From: Actinostola sp. cb2023 | Lineage: Eukaryota > Cnidaria > Anthozoa > Actiniaria > Actinostolidae | DNA length: 64,000 nucleotides | Direction of reading: 5' to 3' | Assembly (NCBI GenBank): GCA_033675265.1 | Contig: JAUJYZ010001345.1 | Span: 1 to 64,000, forward strand | Shown here: in pieces, positions 1 to 11,438 of the stretch | Layout: each line of letters opens with the position of its first letter | Numbering within the stretch: the first letter of the stretch is position 1 | The notes under the pieces: generated by a model | The model's database searches: none | What the model was told of the DNA's origin: nothing | What the model saw: only the letters and a program-made list of their open reading frames with translations | Position numbers and translations under genes: made by a program

Positions 1-194
1 ATATATAGATAGACTTGTATACTTTTTAAAATCGTTTGAAATCTTTTTTACAAACTACTAAAGAGCTATAAAAACGAGTGTAAACAATGCTTTCGCGAGA
101 GTCGAGTGATGAAACCAAGATGACCGATCAGGGATGTGTGAAGTGACAAGTTGTCCACGTGATCGTCCACGTGACGAAACACGTGAATTCGAAC

Positions 195-320
195 AATTTC
201 GAAACCATTCCGAGAAAGTCGGAACCATTCCGGTAATTTCGGAACCATTCCGATGTCGGAACCATTCCGATGTCGGAACCATTCCGATGTCGGAACCATT
301 CCGAGAAAGTCCGAACTTTT
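195..320. repeat. Short tandem repeat, about 17-bp unit
   Basis: Repeats of a unit close to GGAACCATTCCGATGTC run through this stretch. The central three units are nearly identical and the flanking units diverge (CGAGAAAGTC or GGTAATTTC in place of CGATGTC). The array creates open frames on both strands that look like arginine/proline/serine-rich peptides; I treat these as by-products of the repeat. Confidence 0.8.
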
Positions 321-415
321 CGAAGTTCCAAACTATTTCGACTTTCGAAATGCTTTTGAAAGTAGGATGTTTTTTTTACGAACGGCGGGCAATACACTCG
401 GACACTCTTTTCTGA

Positions 416-1772
416 GGAGGCAAGTTTCCTCATTTTGTGCGGATGGCAAAATATTGATGTTGAATGTCATGGCCCATTACGGAAGCACTTCAACTGTCGT
501 TGCGGTTATAGAATTCTTGCAGGAACGGCTTTATTTTCAGTAACAAAGGTAGAAGTCACACTGAATTTTACAACTTTGGAGAAACGCAATTTAGTTTAGA
601 ATGCGTTTGGTCCGGTTACCAACTTGTAACTTTCAAGTTGCAATTTGAAATTTTAAAATTGCAACTTTGTATTTTAACTGAAATAGCAACTTGATACTTT
701 GAAACTTCCTTCCGCTAAAGTCAGTAGTACTATTAGTAAGAACATATATAACTCTTATCCAAAGCAAAAATTTTGTCGTAAGCTATAAATAAACAAAGTT
801 GAAAATATAGCTGTACTGAATATTATACCAGCCGATTGAAAGTCTGGAGAATATGTAGGCTAATATACCAGTTCTAGATTTCTGTTTCCAATAAGTCTTC
901 TTAGTTCTCTCACAGGCAGCCCAAGCGAGGTTCTTTTGACGATTTGGGCTTTCTGTGCTTATTGTTTTGACTACGTTGAATAGTACCGTAGCTCTATATT
1001 GAAAATATCAGGTTTACCTATTTTTTCAGGTGTTGTTTACTGTGTCTTGCTTTATAATCTTGCAAAGTTTCAGCGCGATCCGAGGATTATTTAACGATAT
1101 TTGAAAAATTTGGTCCCTATTACATAAAAAGTGGTAAGGCTGGAGACTCGAACCAAATTCAGAGTCAACCGTCGCCAAAAGACCTCCAGAAATGGAAAGG
1201 TCAACTATTTTCCCCTCAGTTGGGCTTTCCAATTGTCTCTGAATCAAATGTACCTCGAATAATCCGTGATTTAAACCGAAGAAATCGCTTTCTTCCGATG
1301 CGTGTGATCGTTGGGGTTCGCACGGATCTCAGTGTCAACAAACAAACTCGACGCTGATTGGACAAACGAAGCTCCGTGCGAGCGCCAAAAATACCCTTCC
1401 CGGGAGAGCACAAGTCATATTGTGACACGAAAGTAATCAACTTGCCAGGGTGTAGAGAGAAACGATTTGATCGTGGACCGTGAAACAAGCCAATCAAAAC
1501 AAGGCTCAGGGAAAACCTACCGGCTTCAAAATCATCATCATATCATCACTGTTGTCGTTTGATTTTTGAACTTCTCCTGCGTTTTACAACGCAGGTAATC
1601 AATCAACGTTATGTCGGAATTTTCGGGACACACTGTTAACGACATGAGGTTGAAAATGTGGTAAGCATGAATGTTTTCTATCGACATTTTCTTGAGTAGT
1701 CATTGTCACTTTACGCTCGTTTCATATACGATAGGATGTTTTTGAACTACGACTGTAAGGACGATGTAGATG
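416..1772. other. Non-coding interval, nothing recognised
   Basis: AT-rich DNA without a convincing gene. Around 620-710 the words GCAACTT and its complement recur, giving a locally self-complementary stretch. Short open frames near 1026-1497 on the minus strand have no recognisable domain. Confidence 0.5.
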
Positions 1773-1781
1773 CCGTTGTTT

Positions 1782-2648
1782 CAACCTCGTCCCCAGGGCC
1801 CTCTCTTCTCGCTATTTTCAAAATGGCGGACGCTCGAGAGAAGACGCTGGTGTAGGCTGGTCACGTGTCTCCAAGAATCTTGGAGGTTCGTACCCAGGCT
1901 GCCATTTTCCTTATGGTCGAAAGTAATCGAAAGGGCCTTGTAAAGAGTTAAATGCGTTCGTTGATGTTGCGATTATTTTGCCTCAAATAATAAATAAAAT
2001 CACTTTCTAAGCTGGAGCAATTCTGGCCATATGAAAAGCAGGGGTTCGGAAGTGTAATTAATGAGACACATTAACAACTGAACAGGTCAGATCGACAGTT
2101 TATTCGCTGTAAACAAGTGCTGCTATTTGTATACAGACACCCGTTTCATCTCTAACGGCTAAAGTACAAAACATGTTGACGTGGATTAATGTGTCACATA
2201 CTGCAAAACTCAAGAGCAAAAGCACTAGCAAATTATGTAAACAACGACAATAATATATCAGTTTGCCGTGTCACCGTCCGAGTCAGTCTTGCACGTATAA
2301 ATTGATACCTTGCTTTACGGTAAACGATCTCGATCGGTGGACTTTTTCATGTTCCTAAAGACATTTGAATGCTTCGATAACACTCACACATCACTTGCAG
2401 CGGCTTCGATCTTCCTAATTCGATACATTTAGGACCAGAAAAGAACTATCCGTTGAAACTATAAATTCACGCGATGCGATTCGAATTTTAATTTATGCTA
2501 TATTTAGCAACCTTCGATATGGACCAATTAGAAGGCTTGTTGTGTTATCCAATCAAAATGCGTTTTAGTTCAGCCTACACCAGGGTCTTCTCTCGAGCGT
2601 CCGCCATTTTGAAAATAGCGAGAAGAGAGGGCCCTGGGGACGAGGTTG
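1782..2648. mobile_element. MULE-like non-autonomous DNA transposon with 78-bp TIRs
   Basis: The left end (1782-1859) and the right end (2571-2648) are reverse complements over 78 bp with one mismatch. They are flanked by a perfect 9-bp direct duplication, CCGTTGTTT, at 1773-1781 and 2649-2657. Long TIRs with a 9-bp duplication are typical of Mutator-like elements (established knowledge); family assignment is inference. The 711-bp interior encodes no transposase, so the copy depends on another element for movement. Each TIR contains AAAATGGCGGAC, which resembles a YY1 core. Confidence 0.88.
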
Positions 2649-2759
2649 CCGTTGTTTATGCGTAAAATGTAATGTCCACAAGAAAAGAAAGGTCTAGGTT
2701 ATGTGAGTATTTTACAGATAATGTTATGGATAAAAAAGGCTAATATCAATGAAGATGAT

Positions 2760-4020
2760 GAGGTACGGTACGTGATGTTTATGACGAATATTTTCTCGAT
2801 CGACAGGGCTCTCACCGAAGAACAGGCAAACATACTCAATTTTGTTTTACAAGGACATAATGCCCTAATAACCGGTCAGGCAGGGGTCGGAAAATCACGT
2901 GTAGTAAAAGCTATAATCGAAGAAGTACGGAAAAGAAAGAAGATCGTCGGCGTAGTTTGCTCTAGCGGTATTGCGTGTGAAGTATACGACAGTCATGTAG
3001 CCTCTACTGTACATTCTTTCTATGGACTATAGACTGCGGATCTTCCTTGGCAAAAGGATTTAGATAGATCTAAAGCAAATTCTAAAGTTGTAAAGAGACT
3101 GAAATCATTAGACGTTTTAATATGGAACGAAGCAAGCATGTCAAGTGCTCGGATGTTAGAACTTGTCAACTCACTGCATCATCAGTCGTCAGTTTTCAAT
3201 AATTATTTGTTTGGAGGCAAGCAATTAGTCATCGTTGGAGAATTTTTGCATCTCCGTCCAGTTCCAGACTTCTTCGATGAAGGGAAATTGATGTTTTTCT
3301 CTCCTGTTTTTGAATGTGCCATTTCACATCGTTTTGAACTTAGAACTATAATGCGCCAGGAAAATGAAGAAACCTTTCTGACAGCTATTTCTGAACTTAG
3401 ACTTGGTCATTGTTCGAAGGAAACAGATAATTTTATGCAAAGCCTGTCCCGTCCTTTGCATTCACAGTACGCTGACGCTATTCATATATTTTTCAAGGAA
3501 GTACCTGCAATAATTTTCAACCACTAGTGCCTGAAAGAAATACCATCTGAGACCATTCGAATAGAAGCCATTGCTACAGGAAACACAGCAGGCATGACTT
3601 GCCCATGTCATGAAATCCTCCTCTTGAAGAGAAACTGCAAGGTAATGTTTGTCTGGAATTTAAATGAGAGATTGAACAATGGGTCATTGGGAGTATTCAA
3701 GAGAATGTTGAATGACAATTCGATGGAAGTGGAGTTCGGTGACAAGGGAACCATAAAGATAGAAAGGCAAACCTGGGAGAACAGGGACCACAATGGAGGA
3801 AAGAAAGGAACAAAACGCCAGTTCACTGTAATTCTGGCATATGGCATTACATGCCATAAATTCCAGGGACTTTGTATCTGGGTTAACGTATGTTGCAGTT
3901 TCAAGAGTTAATTCTGCACAGCACCTGTGTTGAACTTCAATGCATATAAGTTGCTGAAACCTCCAAATGCGGTGATTGCTATGTGCTCAACCAATACAGG
4001 AAATCCAGTTCATAACCTTT
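2760..4020 (+). pseudogene. PIF1-type DNA helicase pseudogene
   Basis: A single frame from about 2763 to 3890 reads as a superfamily 1B PIF1-like helicase, the kind found in animal Helitrons and as multicopy genes. Visible motifs are Walker A GQAGVGKS (near 2877), a Walker B position reading IWNEASMSS, VGEFLHLRPV (near 3232) and the late motif CHKFQG. TAG stops interrupt the frame at 3030-3032 and 3525-3527. After KFQG a deletion and frame change lead to VAVSRVNSAQHL (near 3892), the usual C-terminal helicase motif. The catalytic Asp of Walker B is Asn, so this copy could not hydrolyse ATP even if read through. It lies just outside the MULE-like element at 1782-2648. No Rep domain is visible, so Helitron origin is possible but unproven. 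Confidence 0.8.
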
Positions 4021-4292
4021 CATGCTGCAGAAGGAAATAAATAAAAGATCTACTCCTTTTTACAGTGAGAGATGTCACAAATACATGCACTGAAGGTCAA
4101 GAAGATATTGAGCCAATATTTCCAATATATATGGTTTCTAGAGTTACCTCCAGTTGAGCTTATCACTGTCTTAGACCAGCTCATAAGACACGACTCTGAA
4201 CTAGCAAGACCACCACCTGACTATTTAAGATAAATATAAATTTCACTTTTATGTGTTACCCTCTTGAAATAAAGTCTTCATCATCATCATCA

Positions 4293-4490
4293 AGAGTGAT
4301 TGTCTGAGAAAACCAGGCAAAGTTGAAAGATGGGGGTCGGCCAATTAACCTTAAACTTATAACATTTAATGTCTATCCGAAATGATTAAGAATGGTGGTA
4401 TTTAGATATTTCTCCGGTCTTTCGTTCCATAGTTAGACCACCCCCCCTTGTTTTGGCCTTTGCCGGCCCTGACGTCACACTAAATATATG
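4293..4490 (+). repeat. Fragment of the TTAA foldback element family
   Basis: Starts with ATTGTCTGAGAAAACC, followed by GAAAGATGGGGGTCGG and a C-rich tract. This matches in order the outer ends of the foldback at 7694-12501. Only about 200 bp of one end is present, so it is a solo or truncated copy. Confidence 0.75.
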
Positions 4491-6020
4491 GCAAGTTTGA
4501 CGCTCGATAAAATACATTTCGCTCCATTTATAGGTACCTATATTAATTCTTTATGTTGTTTGCCATCTAAGTTACATTCTTCAAGGCCAATATCCTGAAT
4601 TTAAATAAACACGAATTTTTCATCGAATTTTGCAATTACCTTGCACGCGCCAAAATATCGTATGCTAATTTTGAGACAATTTCGAAATGGCTTTTCTCAG
4701 AGGTGCGGCGGTTTATTTAAATCATTTGTTGATATATTGCAAGCCTGACATATTCTGTGTCAAAATCAGCAAACTCCAATTTGAGCCGTTAAAATCCGTT
4801 TGCATGAGATGCCCTCAAATTTGCTATATTCTGGTATTTTTCCCGCCAAAATCGATGAGGGGTTTTTTTTTATTCAACTTAATAACATTTCCCAACTCTC
4901 ATAATATGTTGCCTAACGATAGTCTAAATCAATTCTACACATTATAACACTTCAGGACTACGATCTTATCTATTATTCATTTCGTCGAAACTCAAATCAA
5001 ACTACGATACGATGTCGAAAAATCAACTGCATTTTCCTGCGGAAATATTAGTCCTACACTGTACTAGGTCTTGTTTTCGTTACTTACAAATATTTGAACC
5101 TCTGTCGGCAATATCCAAAATCTACCAGTCTTCTAATATGGAAAACTCAAATGTTTGACTCTCTTATTTGAAACTATCGGCAAGTTTCTATACGAAATCA
5201 ACCAATGTTTTGTCACGCAAGGGAGCGTGTTGTTAGTAATTCAAAAAAATAGAGGTTATTTAGCGGATGGAAGGTCCTGATAGGGAAAGACTGTCTCCTT
5301 GGTCTTGAGCATACGTCCGTTTTCAAGGCCGAGGGCACAGTTTTTCCCTATCTGGACCTTATTTATTTTTGTCCTTTGTTATTTTTCACTAACGGTGATC
5401 ATAACCAGTGACTAGTCCTCAGAACGTCAACTGCACACAAAAAAAAGGAAAAAAAGAAAAAAAGAAAAAAAGAAAAGAAAAAAAAACACACAACAAACAA
5501 AACAAAAAAAGGGAAAAATGTTTTATAATTTGTGATGTTGAAGGGCTGCCCAGATACCAGGTCAATAGGCGTCGCCCTCACTGTTGATTACACCTGGATC
5601 GTGGTCAGATATAGAAAATTCCGCCCACTTCAACAACCCAGCTTATCTTCATGGACTAGATGACTACTTGAGTCTTTGGCCGACTACAATCGGATGTTTT
5701 GGTGAAGCCATCTGCTGCATCGAGCTGCCAGGGACAGGGGCGGATCCAGAGTACTAAATAGTGCTATTTCTATTGTTTTCTATTGTTTCATTAGTGCTAT
5801 TTAGTACTAATTACTCGGCTGGGCTGCCTGTGGCAGACGCCGAGTCTTAAATTAGTTTTTTTTTCCGGTTAGACCGTGCAGTCCACCCCGGCCACAGGAA
5901 GCCCGACAGCAGCATGTCATTCGATTGGTCCAAAGTCGAAACCATGGCAACACATGATGACCACGATGTACGGTATCGGTTCTCGCTGGGTTTGATCGTA
6001 GACGTAGTTCAGTTTACTGC
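4491..6020. other. Intergenic interval with short repeats
   Basis: No supported gene. Contents: a 90-bp foldback at 5271-5360 (AAGGTCCTGATAGGGAAA against TTTCCCTATCTGGACCTT), an A-rich simple tract at about 5439-5512, and a partial copy of the window-wide MITE family at 5749-5818. An 86-codon open frame at 4687-4947 has no recognisable features. Confidence 0.6.
5749..5818. repeat. Partial copy of the AGAGTGCAAAC MITE family
   Basis: Core of the family also seen at 33998-34139 and 57357-57497, including the shared words CTATTGTTTTCTATTGTTT and AGTGCTATTTAGTACTAATTA. The outer TIR ends are absent. Confidence 0.7.
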
Positions 6021-6261
6021 TGAGGTTTGACAAAATTTGAAACGATGTATCTTGAAGTTCTTCGTCACCTACTTCTCCAAACGCTCACTATGCTTACAAA
6101 CGCATACGCCGTTCGCGGTAGGCCTACTCTAAAAGATGTCAGTGAGCGGTTTTGGACCGGGCCGTTCCGCGAACTCAAAGCAATCAAAGAGAAATCAAAG
6201 CAAACTATGAAATCAAATGAGCAAAATATGAGCAAATCATGGCTAGAAATGGCACAAACAA

Positions 6262-6855
6262 ATGACTACAAATGACAAAACTATGACTAAAAACATGACT
6301 ATAAACTCTTGTACTGAAAAGTACTACTCCGATTCTGATGAATACCAGACTCCTGATCAAGCTGAAGCCTCGACCTTGATGAACGACGACAAGAAATGTT
6401 CAACAACAGTCGCCATCTTGGAAGAACACGAAGCAAAGCACAGTAACCAAAAGAATCATAGTACACGTAAAAATCTCTTTAAACTCGTAAACATTGAGGT
6501 GAATATGATAACTTTAGTATTGTTTTGCCTTTTACTTGTTGTTAGTACAATGAATATGTCACAAAATACTACTTTTGGAGTGGTCTTGCCGATCGTGTCT
6601 CTTGCAATGTTGTGCATAATAAGTGTTCTTGTATCGTACGTTCTGTCATCAACAGAAGCTGCCATATCGAATATATTTGATGATCATGATATAGTAGAGA
6701 AAGCTATGCAGTTATATGTAAATATTCATCATGATGATTCAATGACAATAAAGATGAGAAAAGACTGTAGATCTCGTTATGCGAAGTTTGTTTATTATAA
6801 TCACAATCGTTGTCGGCGACAAAAAATCACTCTTGTGAGGGAGGGGAGAGTCTAA
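6262..6855 (+). CDS. Hypothetical protein with two predicted membrane segments
   Basis: A 197-residue ATG-initiated open frame that I do not recognise. The N-terminal 70 residues are polar and acidic (SDSDEYQTPDQAEAS). Two hydrophobic stretches follow, near residues 79-92 (ITLVLFCLLLVV) and 102-125 (FGVVLPIVSLAMLCIISVL), then a basic, histidine- and arginine-rich C terminus. The layout suggests a small two-pass membrane protein with both ends on the same side. The frame is uninterrupted, unlike most others here. An 82-codon open frame at 6027-6275 overlaps its start by 14 bases and could be an upstream exon. No splice sites or homologous motif settle whether it is expressed. Confidence 0.35.
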   Translation: MTTNDKTMTKNMTINSCTEKYYSDSDEYQTPDQAEASTLMNDDKKCSTTVAILEEHEAKHSNQKNHSTRKNLFKLVNIEVNMITLVLFCLLLVVSTMNMSQNTTFGVVLPIVSLAMLCIISVLVSYVLSSTEAAISNIFDDHDIVEKAMQLYVNIHHDDSMTIKMRKDCRSRYAKFVYYNHNRCRRQKITLVREGRV

Positions 6856-7021
6856 AATTGGCACATTCACAGCCCGAGTTTATATACAGCCACTTTTTGG
6901 CGGCGCGACCACCGAAAAGCGGTTGTATTCGCAAACTAATCATCCGACCAGCCGAGTGAACGCTCGTAGAGCGTCTAGTTAGTTGTTTAGTTTTCAAGCT
7001 TTTCTAAATTGCACTCTATAT

Positions 7022-7213
7022 ATACACTAGCTGTTTTCAAAAACGTTGTCCAATTACAAAATACAAAATAGTAAATAGTAGAAAGGAATTAATTAGAGAA
7101 ACAATGGGCCTGAGTTAAGCTTGATTGCATTTCTTTTGTCTCTACTTAATTCCTATCTAGTATTTACTATTTTGTATTTTGTAAATGGACAACGTTTTTG
7201 AAAACAGGTGTAC
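7022..7213. mobile_element. MITE with about 55-bp inverted ends
   Basis: The left arm CACTAGCTGTTTTCAAAAAC continuing into ACAAAATACAAAATAGTAAATA is mirrored by the right arm ending GTTTTTGAAAACAGGTGTA. Arms cover most of the roughly 190-bp element and are flanked by TA-rich sequence. No coding capacity. Confidence 0.75.
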
Positions 7214-8887
7214 ATGTATATATATTAAGATATTACGGGTAGGGACACTTTATCATTTACAATAATCATTAATGCATGCTTGTATTTGTTTCATTTCAGG
7301 ACATGTACACCATCTGGGAAATCTTCAATGAAGTTCTACTCAGGTACATGCATATGGGAGCTTCGGGGTACTTCAGGGGATTTCAGACGAAGGAAGGCAG
7401 CGGAACTGAGAAAGTCTTTACATCAAAGACAGCAGAAAAAGAAGAAGGAAAAAAACAGACAGTGTTCCGTTTGAGGTAATATATTATGTTTAATATACTT
7501 TATATAAGTACCTTCATGGGCAAGAAAATATACATTGTATATTTATGGAAACCTGCAGATCAAATTCTATTGGGTATATTGAAAACCTGTGAGATATAGA
7601 ACCATTTAATTAATCAACTACATGTATATGTATAAGCTTACAATGTAGATATGATATATAATTATTTATTATTTTTAAACTTATTGATGTTAAGTGTCAT
7701 TGTCTGAGAAAACCGGGCAGAGTTGAAAGATGGGGGTCGGCCGATTCCTTTCAAATTGCTATCATTTATTACCTATAGGAATAGATTAAGAATGGTCGTA
7801 TTTAAAGTTTGGTTCAGGCTTTTGCTCGAAAGTTGACCCCCCCCCCCCCCCCCTTGTTTTGCATCAAAATCGCCCTGAAAGACACTAAAATTTCGGGTCA
7901 CTTTGGCGCTCTGTAAAACTCATATTACATGATTTTCTATGATACATTTAGTTTGGTTGTAATATTTAGCCTATGTAGAGCTGGGTTACATGCAATAATG
8001 GCAAATTTTCGAAAAACATCTTATTTTCACTTCGAGTTAAAAGTCAGTTGTCGACGGCCTTTGGCGGTCGACTAAATTTAAGCCATTTTATGGAGGTCCG
8101 TTCTTAAAAGTGCGGCAGTTTATTTTCTTAATTTAGCCATTTTTAACAAGTTTATTCTTTCCTTTCTTGATTTCCAAAAACTCTTACTCGGATATTTTCA
8201 ACGACTTCGCGTGAGCAGCCTCCGACTCTTCAAGGTAGTCGGCTCTTTTCCCGTCAAATTTTGTTTGTTTATCATCAATAAGTCGGACTTGGTTCGTCGT
8301 ATACTGTCTTTTTAACCGCAAGCCACTCTTTAGTGCTTTAAAAGACCTTAAAATCTTACAAGAACACGATAAAAGGTAAAAAGCTTCTTTTCACACATAC
8401 TAATAAAGTCAATAAACACTCAGTCAGTCAATTTCAGCAGATTGTGTGACAGAAGTGTTTGATCGCGATTTTGCCGGGAAAACAAGGGTTTCAAGCTCTC
8501 GCTATGTACAACATATTACAATCCAATCAAAAGAAATATAGGTAATGCCTAGATGGATTTATTCAGTAAATATACCATTATTAAACATCTGAGAGTTCGT
8601 CCGCAAATCATCATTTAGAATCTGTATGTCAACAGCGACACTAAATGAATACTAATTTCATTGAACATGGTCACGCATCACTAATTTAAATTTGACTGTA
8701 TTCACCGTTAAAGTAGCATTGGATTGCTGATGCAATAGTATTGTAATATCTTGTAATCCAGTGAGTTAAAAATGATTTGATACAACAAATCAACAAACTA
8801 GTGTGTTCAGTTACAGACATAACTGGACTAAAATAGTGAACTCTCACCAGCCAATCTCTCTCTGATATTGCGTCAGTCCACGCACTG

Positions 8888-9085
8888 AGCCGGCCCCGTC
8901 CACACTAATCCGTTTTCGTTTGAAAACGCATACTTTTTTATCCGTTTTTAGCGATCGTCCACTAATAATAATAATATGTCGGTTCTTATATAGCGGATTC
9001 CACTGACAAACAATCAAATGAAAACATAGATGAAAACGGAGGTTTTCGAAAACGCTTTCAAAAGTGGAGACGTTTGAAAACGCCG
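8888..9085. repeat. GTTTTCGTTTGAAAACG-type inverted repeat
   Basis: The left part (CCGTCCACACTAATCCGTTT, then CGTTTGAAAACGC) and the right part (GTTTTCGAAAACGC, then GTGGAGACGTTTGAAAACGC) are inverted and internally palindromic. They resemble a MITE built around GTTTTC/GAAAAC pairs. Exact ends are unclear. Confidence 0.45.
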
Positions 9086-9345
9086 CATGCAGGTCTCAGA
9101 TCCAGGAAAAGATGTGACGGCGTTTCCCGAACCGGCAGTTTTTGTACCTTTTTATGAATAAATTAAACATTCAAGAGAGCTACTCTTACTTTGAAAAAAA
9201 AAGACCGTTCTCCGGAAAACGGCGTAAACTGGTCTGGAGCTGCGCCTGGATCTATATTTGGTGCAAAAACGGAGCTTTTCAGAAACGCTTACGTCACAAC
9301 TGGTTATGCAAGCCGCAGTTACCCGCAGGAAAAGAAGGGTATCTC

Positions 9346-9639
9346 CACAGGGCCCCCTAACTCATCAATAATTTCACAAAAATGCTAGTAAAAGAATAAA
9401 AGTAATTATAGAGAAAAAGCTTTGTTTGATTAAAACTCGGTATAATGAACGTTTCCAGCTAAAATTACAAATTATATTACATTATATTGTTTTTTGTTTT
9501 TCTTTATCACGCGCCCGCGCGCGGTGTATCGCGGTGTACCACGCACGCGCGTGACAAAGAAAAACAAAAAGCGATATAATTACTTTTATTCTTTTATTAG
9601 CATTTTTGTGAAAGTATTGATTAATTAGGGGGCCCTGTG
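9346..9639. mobile_element. hAT-like MITE with 7-bp target duplication
   Basis: TIRs CACAGGGCCCCCTAA and TTAGGGGGCCCTGTG extend inwards as about 65-bp arms. The flanks carry a perfect direct duplication, GTATCTC, at 9339-9345 and 9640-9646. A GC-rich hairpin (around CGCGCGCG) sits at the centre between arms containing TTTTTGTTTTTCTTT and its complement. The CA(C)AGGG-type terminus suggests hAT, although hAT duplications are normally 8 bp. Confidence 0.8.
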
Positions 9640-9735
9640 GTATCTCTGGCGCTATTGGAGCGTACGTTGGGGGAGGAAAGGGGAGGGGGAGTGGAAGGAG
9701 GAACGGTGGGCGGGGAAGGGGGAGGAGGGTGTTTG
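9640..9735. repeat. Purine-rich low-complexity tract
   Basis: Nearly all G and A on the plus strand, for example GGGGGAGGAAAGGGGAGGGG. A similar tract occurs at 10036-10150 with a run of Gs near 10099. The two tracts flank the SINE on either side. Confidence 0.8.
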
Positions 9736-9752
9736 GAATCAAATTACTTTTT

Positions 9753-10038
9753 TTAATTCAACGTGTCAATCGATCTAGCATTACTGCTAATTTGGGACAC
9801 GACTCTCAACACTCATTTCTTACTACATTCTCTATTATGTACTATACACCCAACGCTCATCTCACTAGTTCGTTTTTTAATGGGAGGAAAACCGGAGTAC
9901 CGAAAAAACCCTCGAAACAAGGGAGAGAACGAACTGACAAACTCAACTCACATGAAGTGCCCGATTCGTGAATTGAACCAGGCACCACAGCGTTTCATGA
10001 GAGGCGAATGCTCTCACCACTCGGCCATCATTGCTCCC
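9753..10038 (-). mobile_element. tRNA-derived SINE (minus strand)
   Basis: Read on the minus strand, 10038-9961 resembles a tRNA. An A box TGGCCGAGTGG lies at 10028-10018 and a B box GGTTCAATTC at 9980-9971, with normal spacing for an internal RNA polymerase III promoter. Downstream is a non-tRNA body with CTCCGGTTTTCCTCCC and an A-rich end (AATTAAAAAAAG, near 9755). The acceptor and anticodon stems are imperfect, so this is a SINE head and not a functional tRNA. No clear target duplication was found. The body motif resembles one I associate with cnidarian SINEs, from memory only. Confidence 0.7.
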
Positions 10039-10474
10039 TAGAGAGGGGATGGGGAAAGGAGGGGGGGAACGGGGTAAGGAGGAAGGGGAAGTGGGACGGG
10101 GGGGGGGGGGAGGGAGGAGGGAGATGGGGTAGGGAGCAGGCGGGAGACGAGTTTGAGAGGTGCACTACAGTCAAAACCAGGCTATAGAAACTGCTATAAA
10201 CTACAGATGGTTTAACGCCTGTTCTTGACAATAACGGAAGCGCATCAATTAAAAATAAGGTACAGTACCAAAATCAACAATTTACGGCGTCGAAACCACC
10301 CCTCCCCTCCCTTCCACATTCTCCCATCCAGATAACCAAAACAGAAAATGAGAAAAGATAGGAATAAAAATCATAATCGTTAACTGTTTATACCACATAC
10401 AAGCAATTCATGTTTTAGAGTAATGTTCAGTGTTTTGTACATTTGAAAATCAAAGGAATATATAAGTGTTCTTT

Positions 10475-10584
10475 AACGATAATAGTTTTTTCAGTTTTCA
10501 CGCGTAATGAAATAATGGTTCAAATGACGTTTCGGCTGCACTGGTGGCAGCTTTCACGTGAAAACCGTGAAAACTATTATCGTT
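10475..10584. mobile_element. 110-bp foldback element
   Basis: AACGATAATAGTTTT at the left is mirrored by AAAACTATTATCGTT at the right. Nested inside are CAGTTTTCACGCG and CACGTGAAAACCG. No coding capacity. Confidence 0.65.
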
Positions 10585-10689
10585 ATGTCTAACTCACGCG
10601 AGACTGGCCTAAAAGTACCCATTTGTTTTTTCTTAGAAAACTAAGCTAATGACTAGTAGATTAAAAAACTCACTTGACCCATGTTTGGG

Positions 10690-10970
10690 TATAGGGGTGC
10701 CGCTGAGGGTTTGAAACCCTGGTCCTGTTTAGGACAAAATATATATACTAAAATATCCACCCTGTCTAGGACAACACCCTCTATTTTATGACCCTATTTA
10801 GGACAAAGGACAAAATACTGTCTTCTGTCTGGCAGGTCTACTGATACAGTACACAAAAATTCATCACCGACGACAATCGTGCATTACCATACCCTGTTTA
10901 GGACAGACTCACATAACATTATATACCCAGTCAAAAACCGATACCCTGTCCAGCGGCACGCCCCCGTATA
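10690..10970. mobile_element. Repeat with internal CCTGTTTAGGAC motifs
   Basis: Ends TATAGGGGTGCCGCTG and CAGCGGCACGCCCCCGTATA are inverted. The interior repeats the word CCCTG(T/C)TTAGGACA at least four times in one orientation (near 10726, 10761, 10792 and 10893). Subterminal repeats of this kind are typical transposase-binding sites; that role is inference. Confidence 0.6.
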
Positions 10971-11438
10971 GCACCCGTATAGCCCAGACCCTACTAACAG
11001 AACTGCACCGTGAACTTTCAGATGAAAACGAACAAATGATCGATATATCCAAAGTGAAACACATGAGTTTCTCATACACACGAGACAATTGTAACAATTA
11101 TATATTTCAGGTAACCACTCAGTAACGTTCATTTGTACGACTGTGTAATCTTGAAATTAAAACACTAATAACTATTAATTGTCCTGAATTACTCTGTGAT
11201 AAATCAAATACAAAATTTTGATTCCATTTTAATGATAATGAAGCAAATTATTTCACGGCAATGTTGTAAAAAATATCGATATTGTTGCAAAGTCATTGCA
11301 TGAACATGTTCAATGAAGTAATTAGTATTCATTCAGTACGTGTTGCTGTTGACATACATATTCTAAATGATGATTTGCGGACGAACTCTCAAATGTTTAA
11401 TAATGGTATATTTACTGAATAAATCCATCTAGGCATTA

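Noticed and set aside
58..543. Several open frames on both strands with MVPTSEWFRHRNGS-type repeats
   Set aside because: Produced by the 17-bp tandem repeat; no domain and no start context.
9961..10038. A functional tRNA gene
   Set aside because: A and B boxes fit, but the acceptor and anticodon stems do not pair properly and a SINE body follows.
9482..10231. Proline- and leucine-rich open frames on the minus strand
   Set aside because: They read the purine-rich tracts and the SINE backwards; composition is that of simple sequence.
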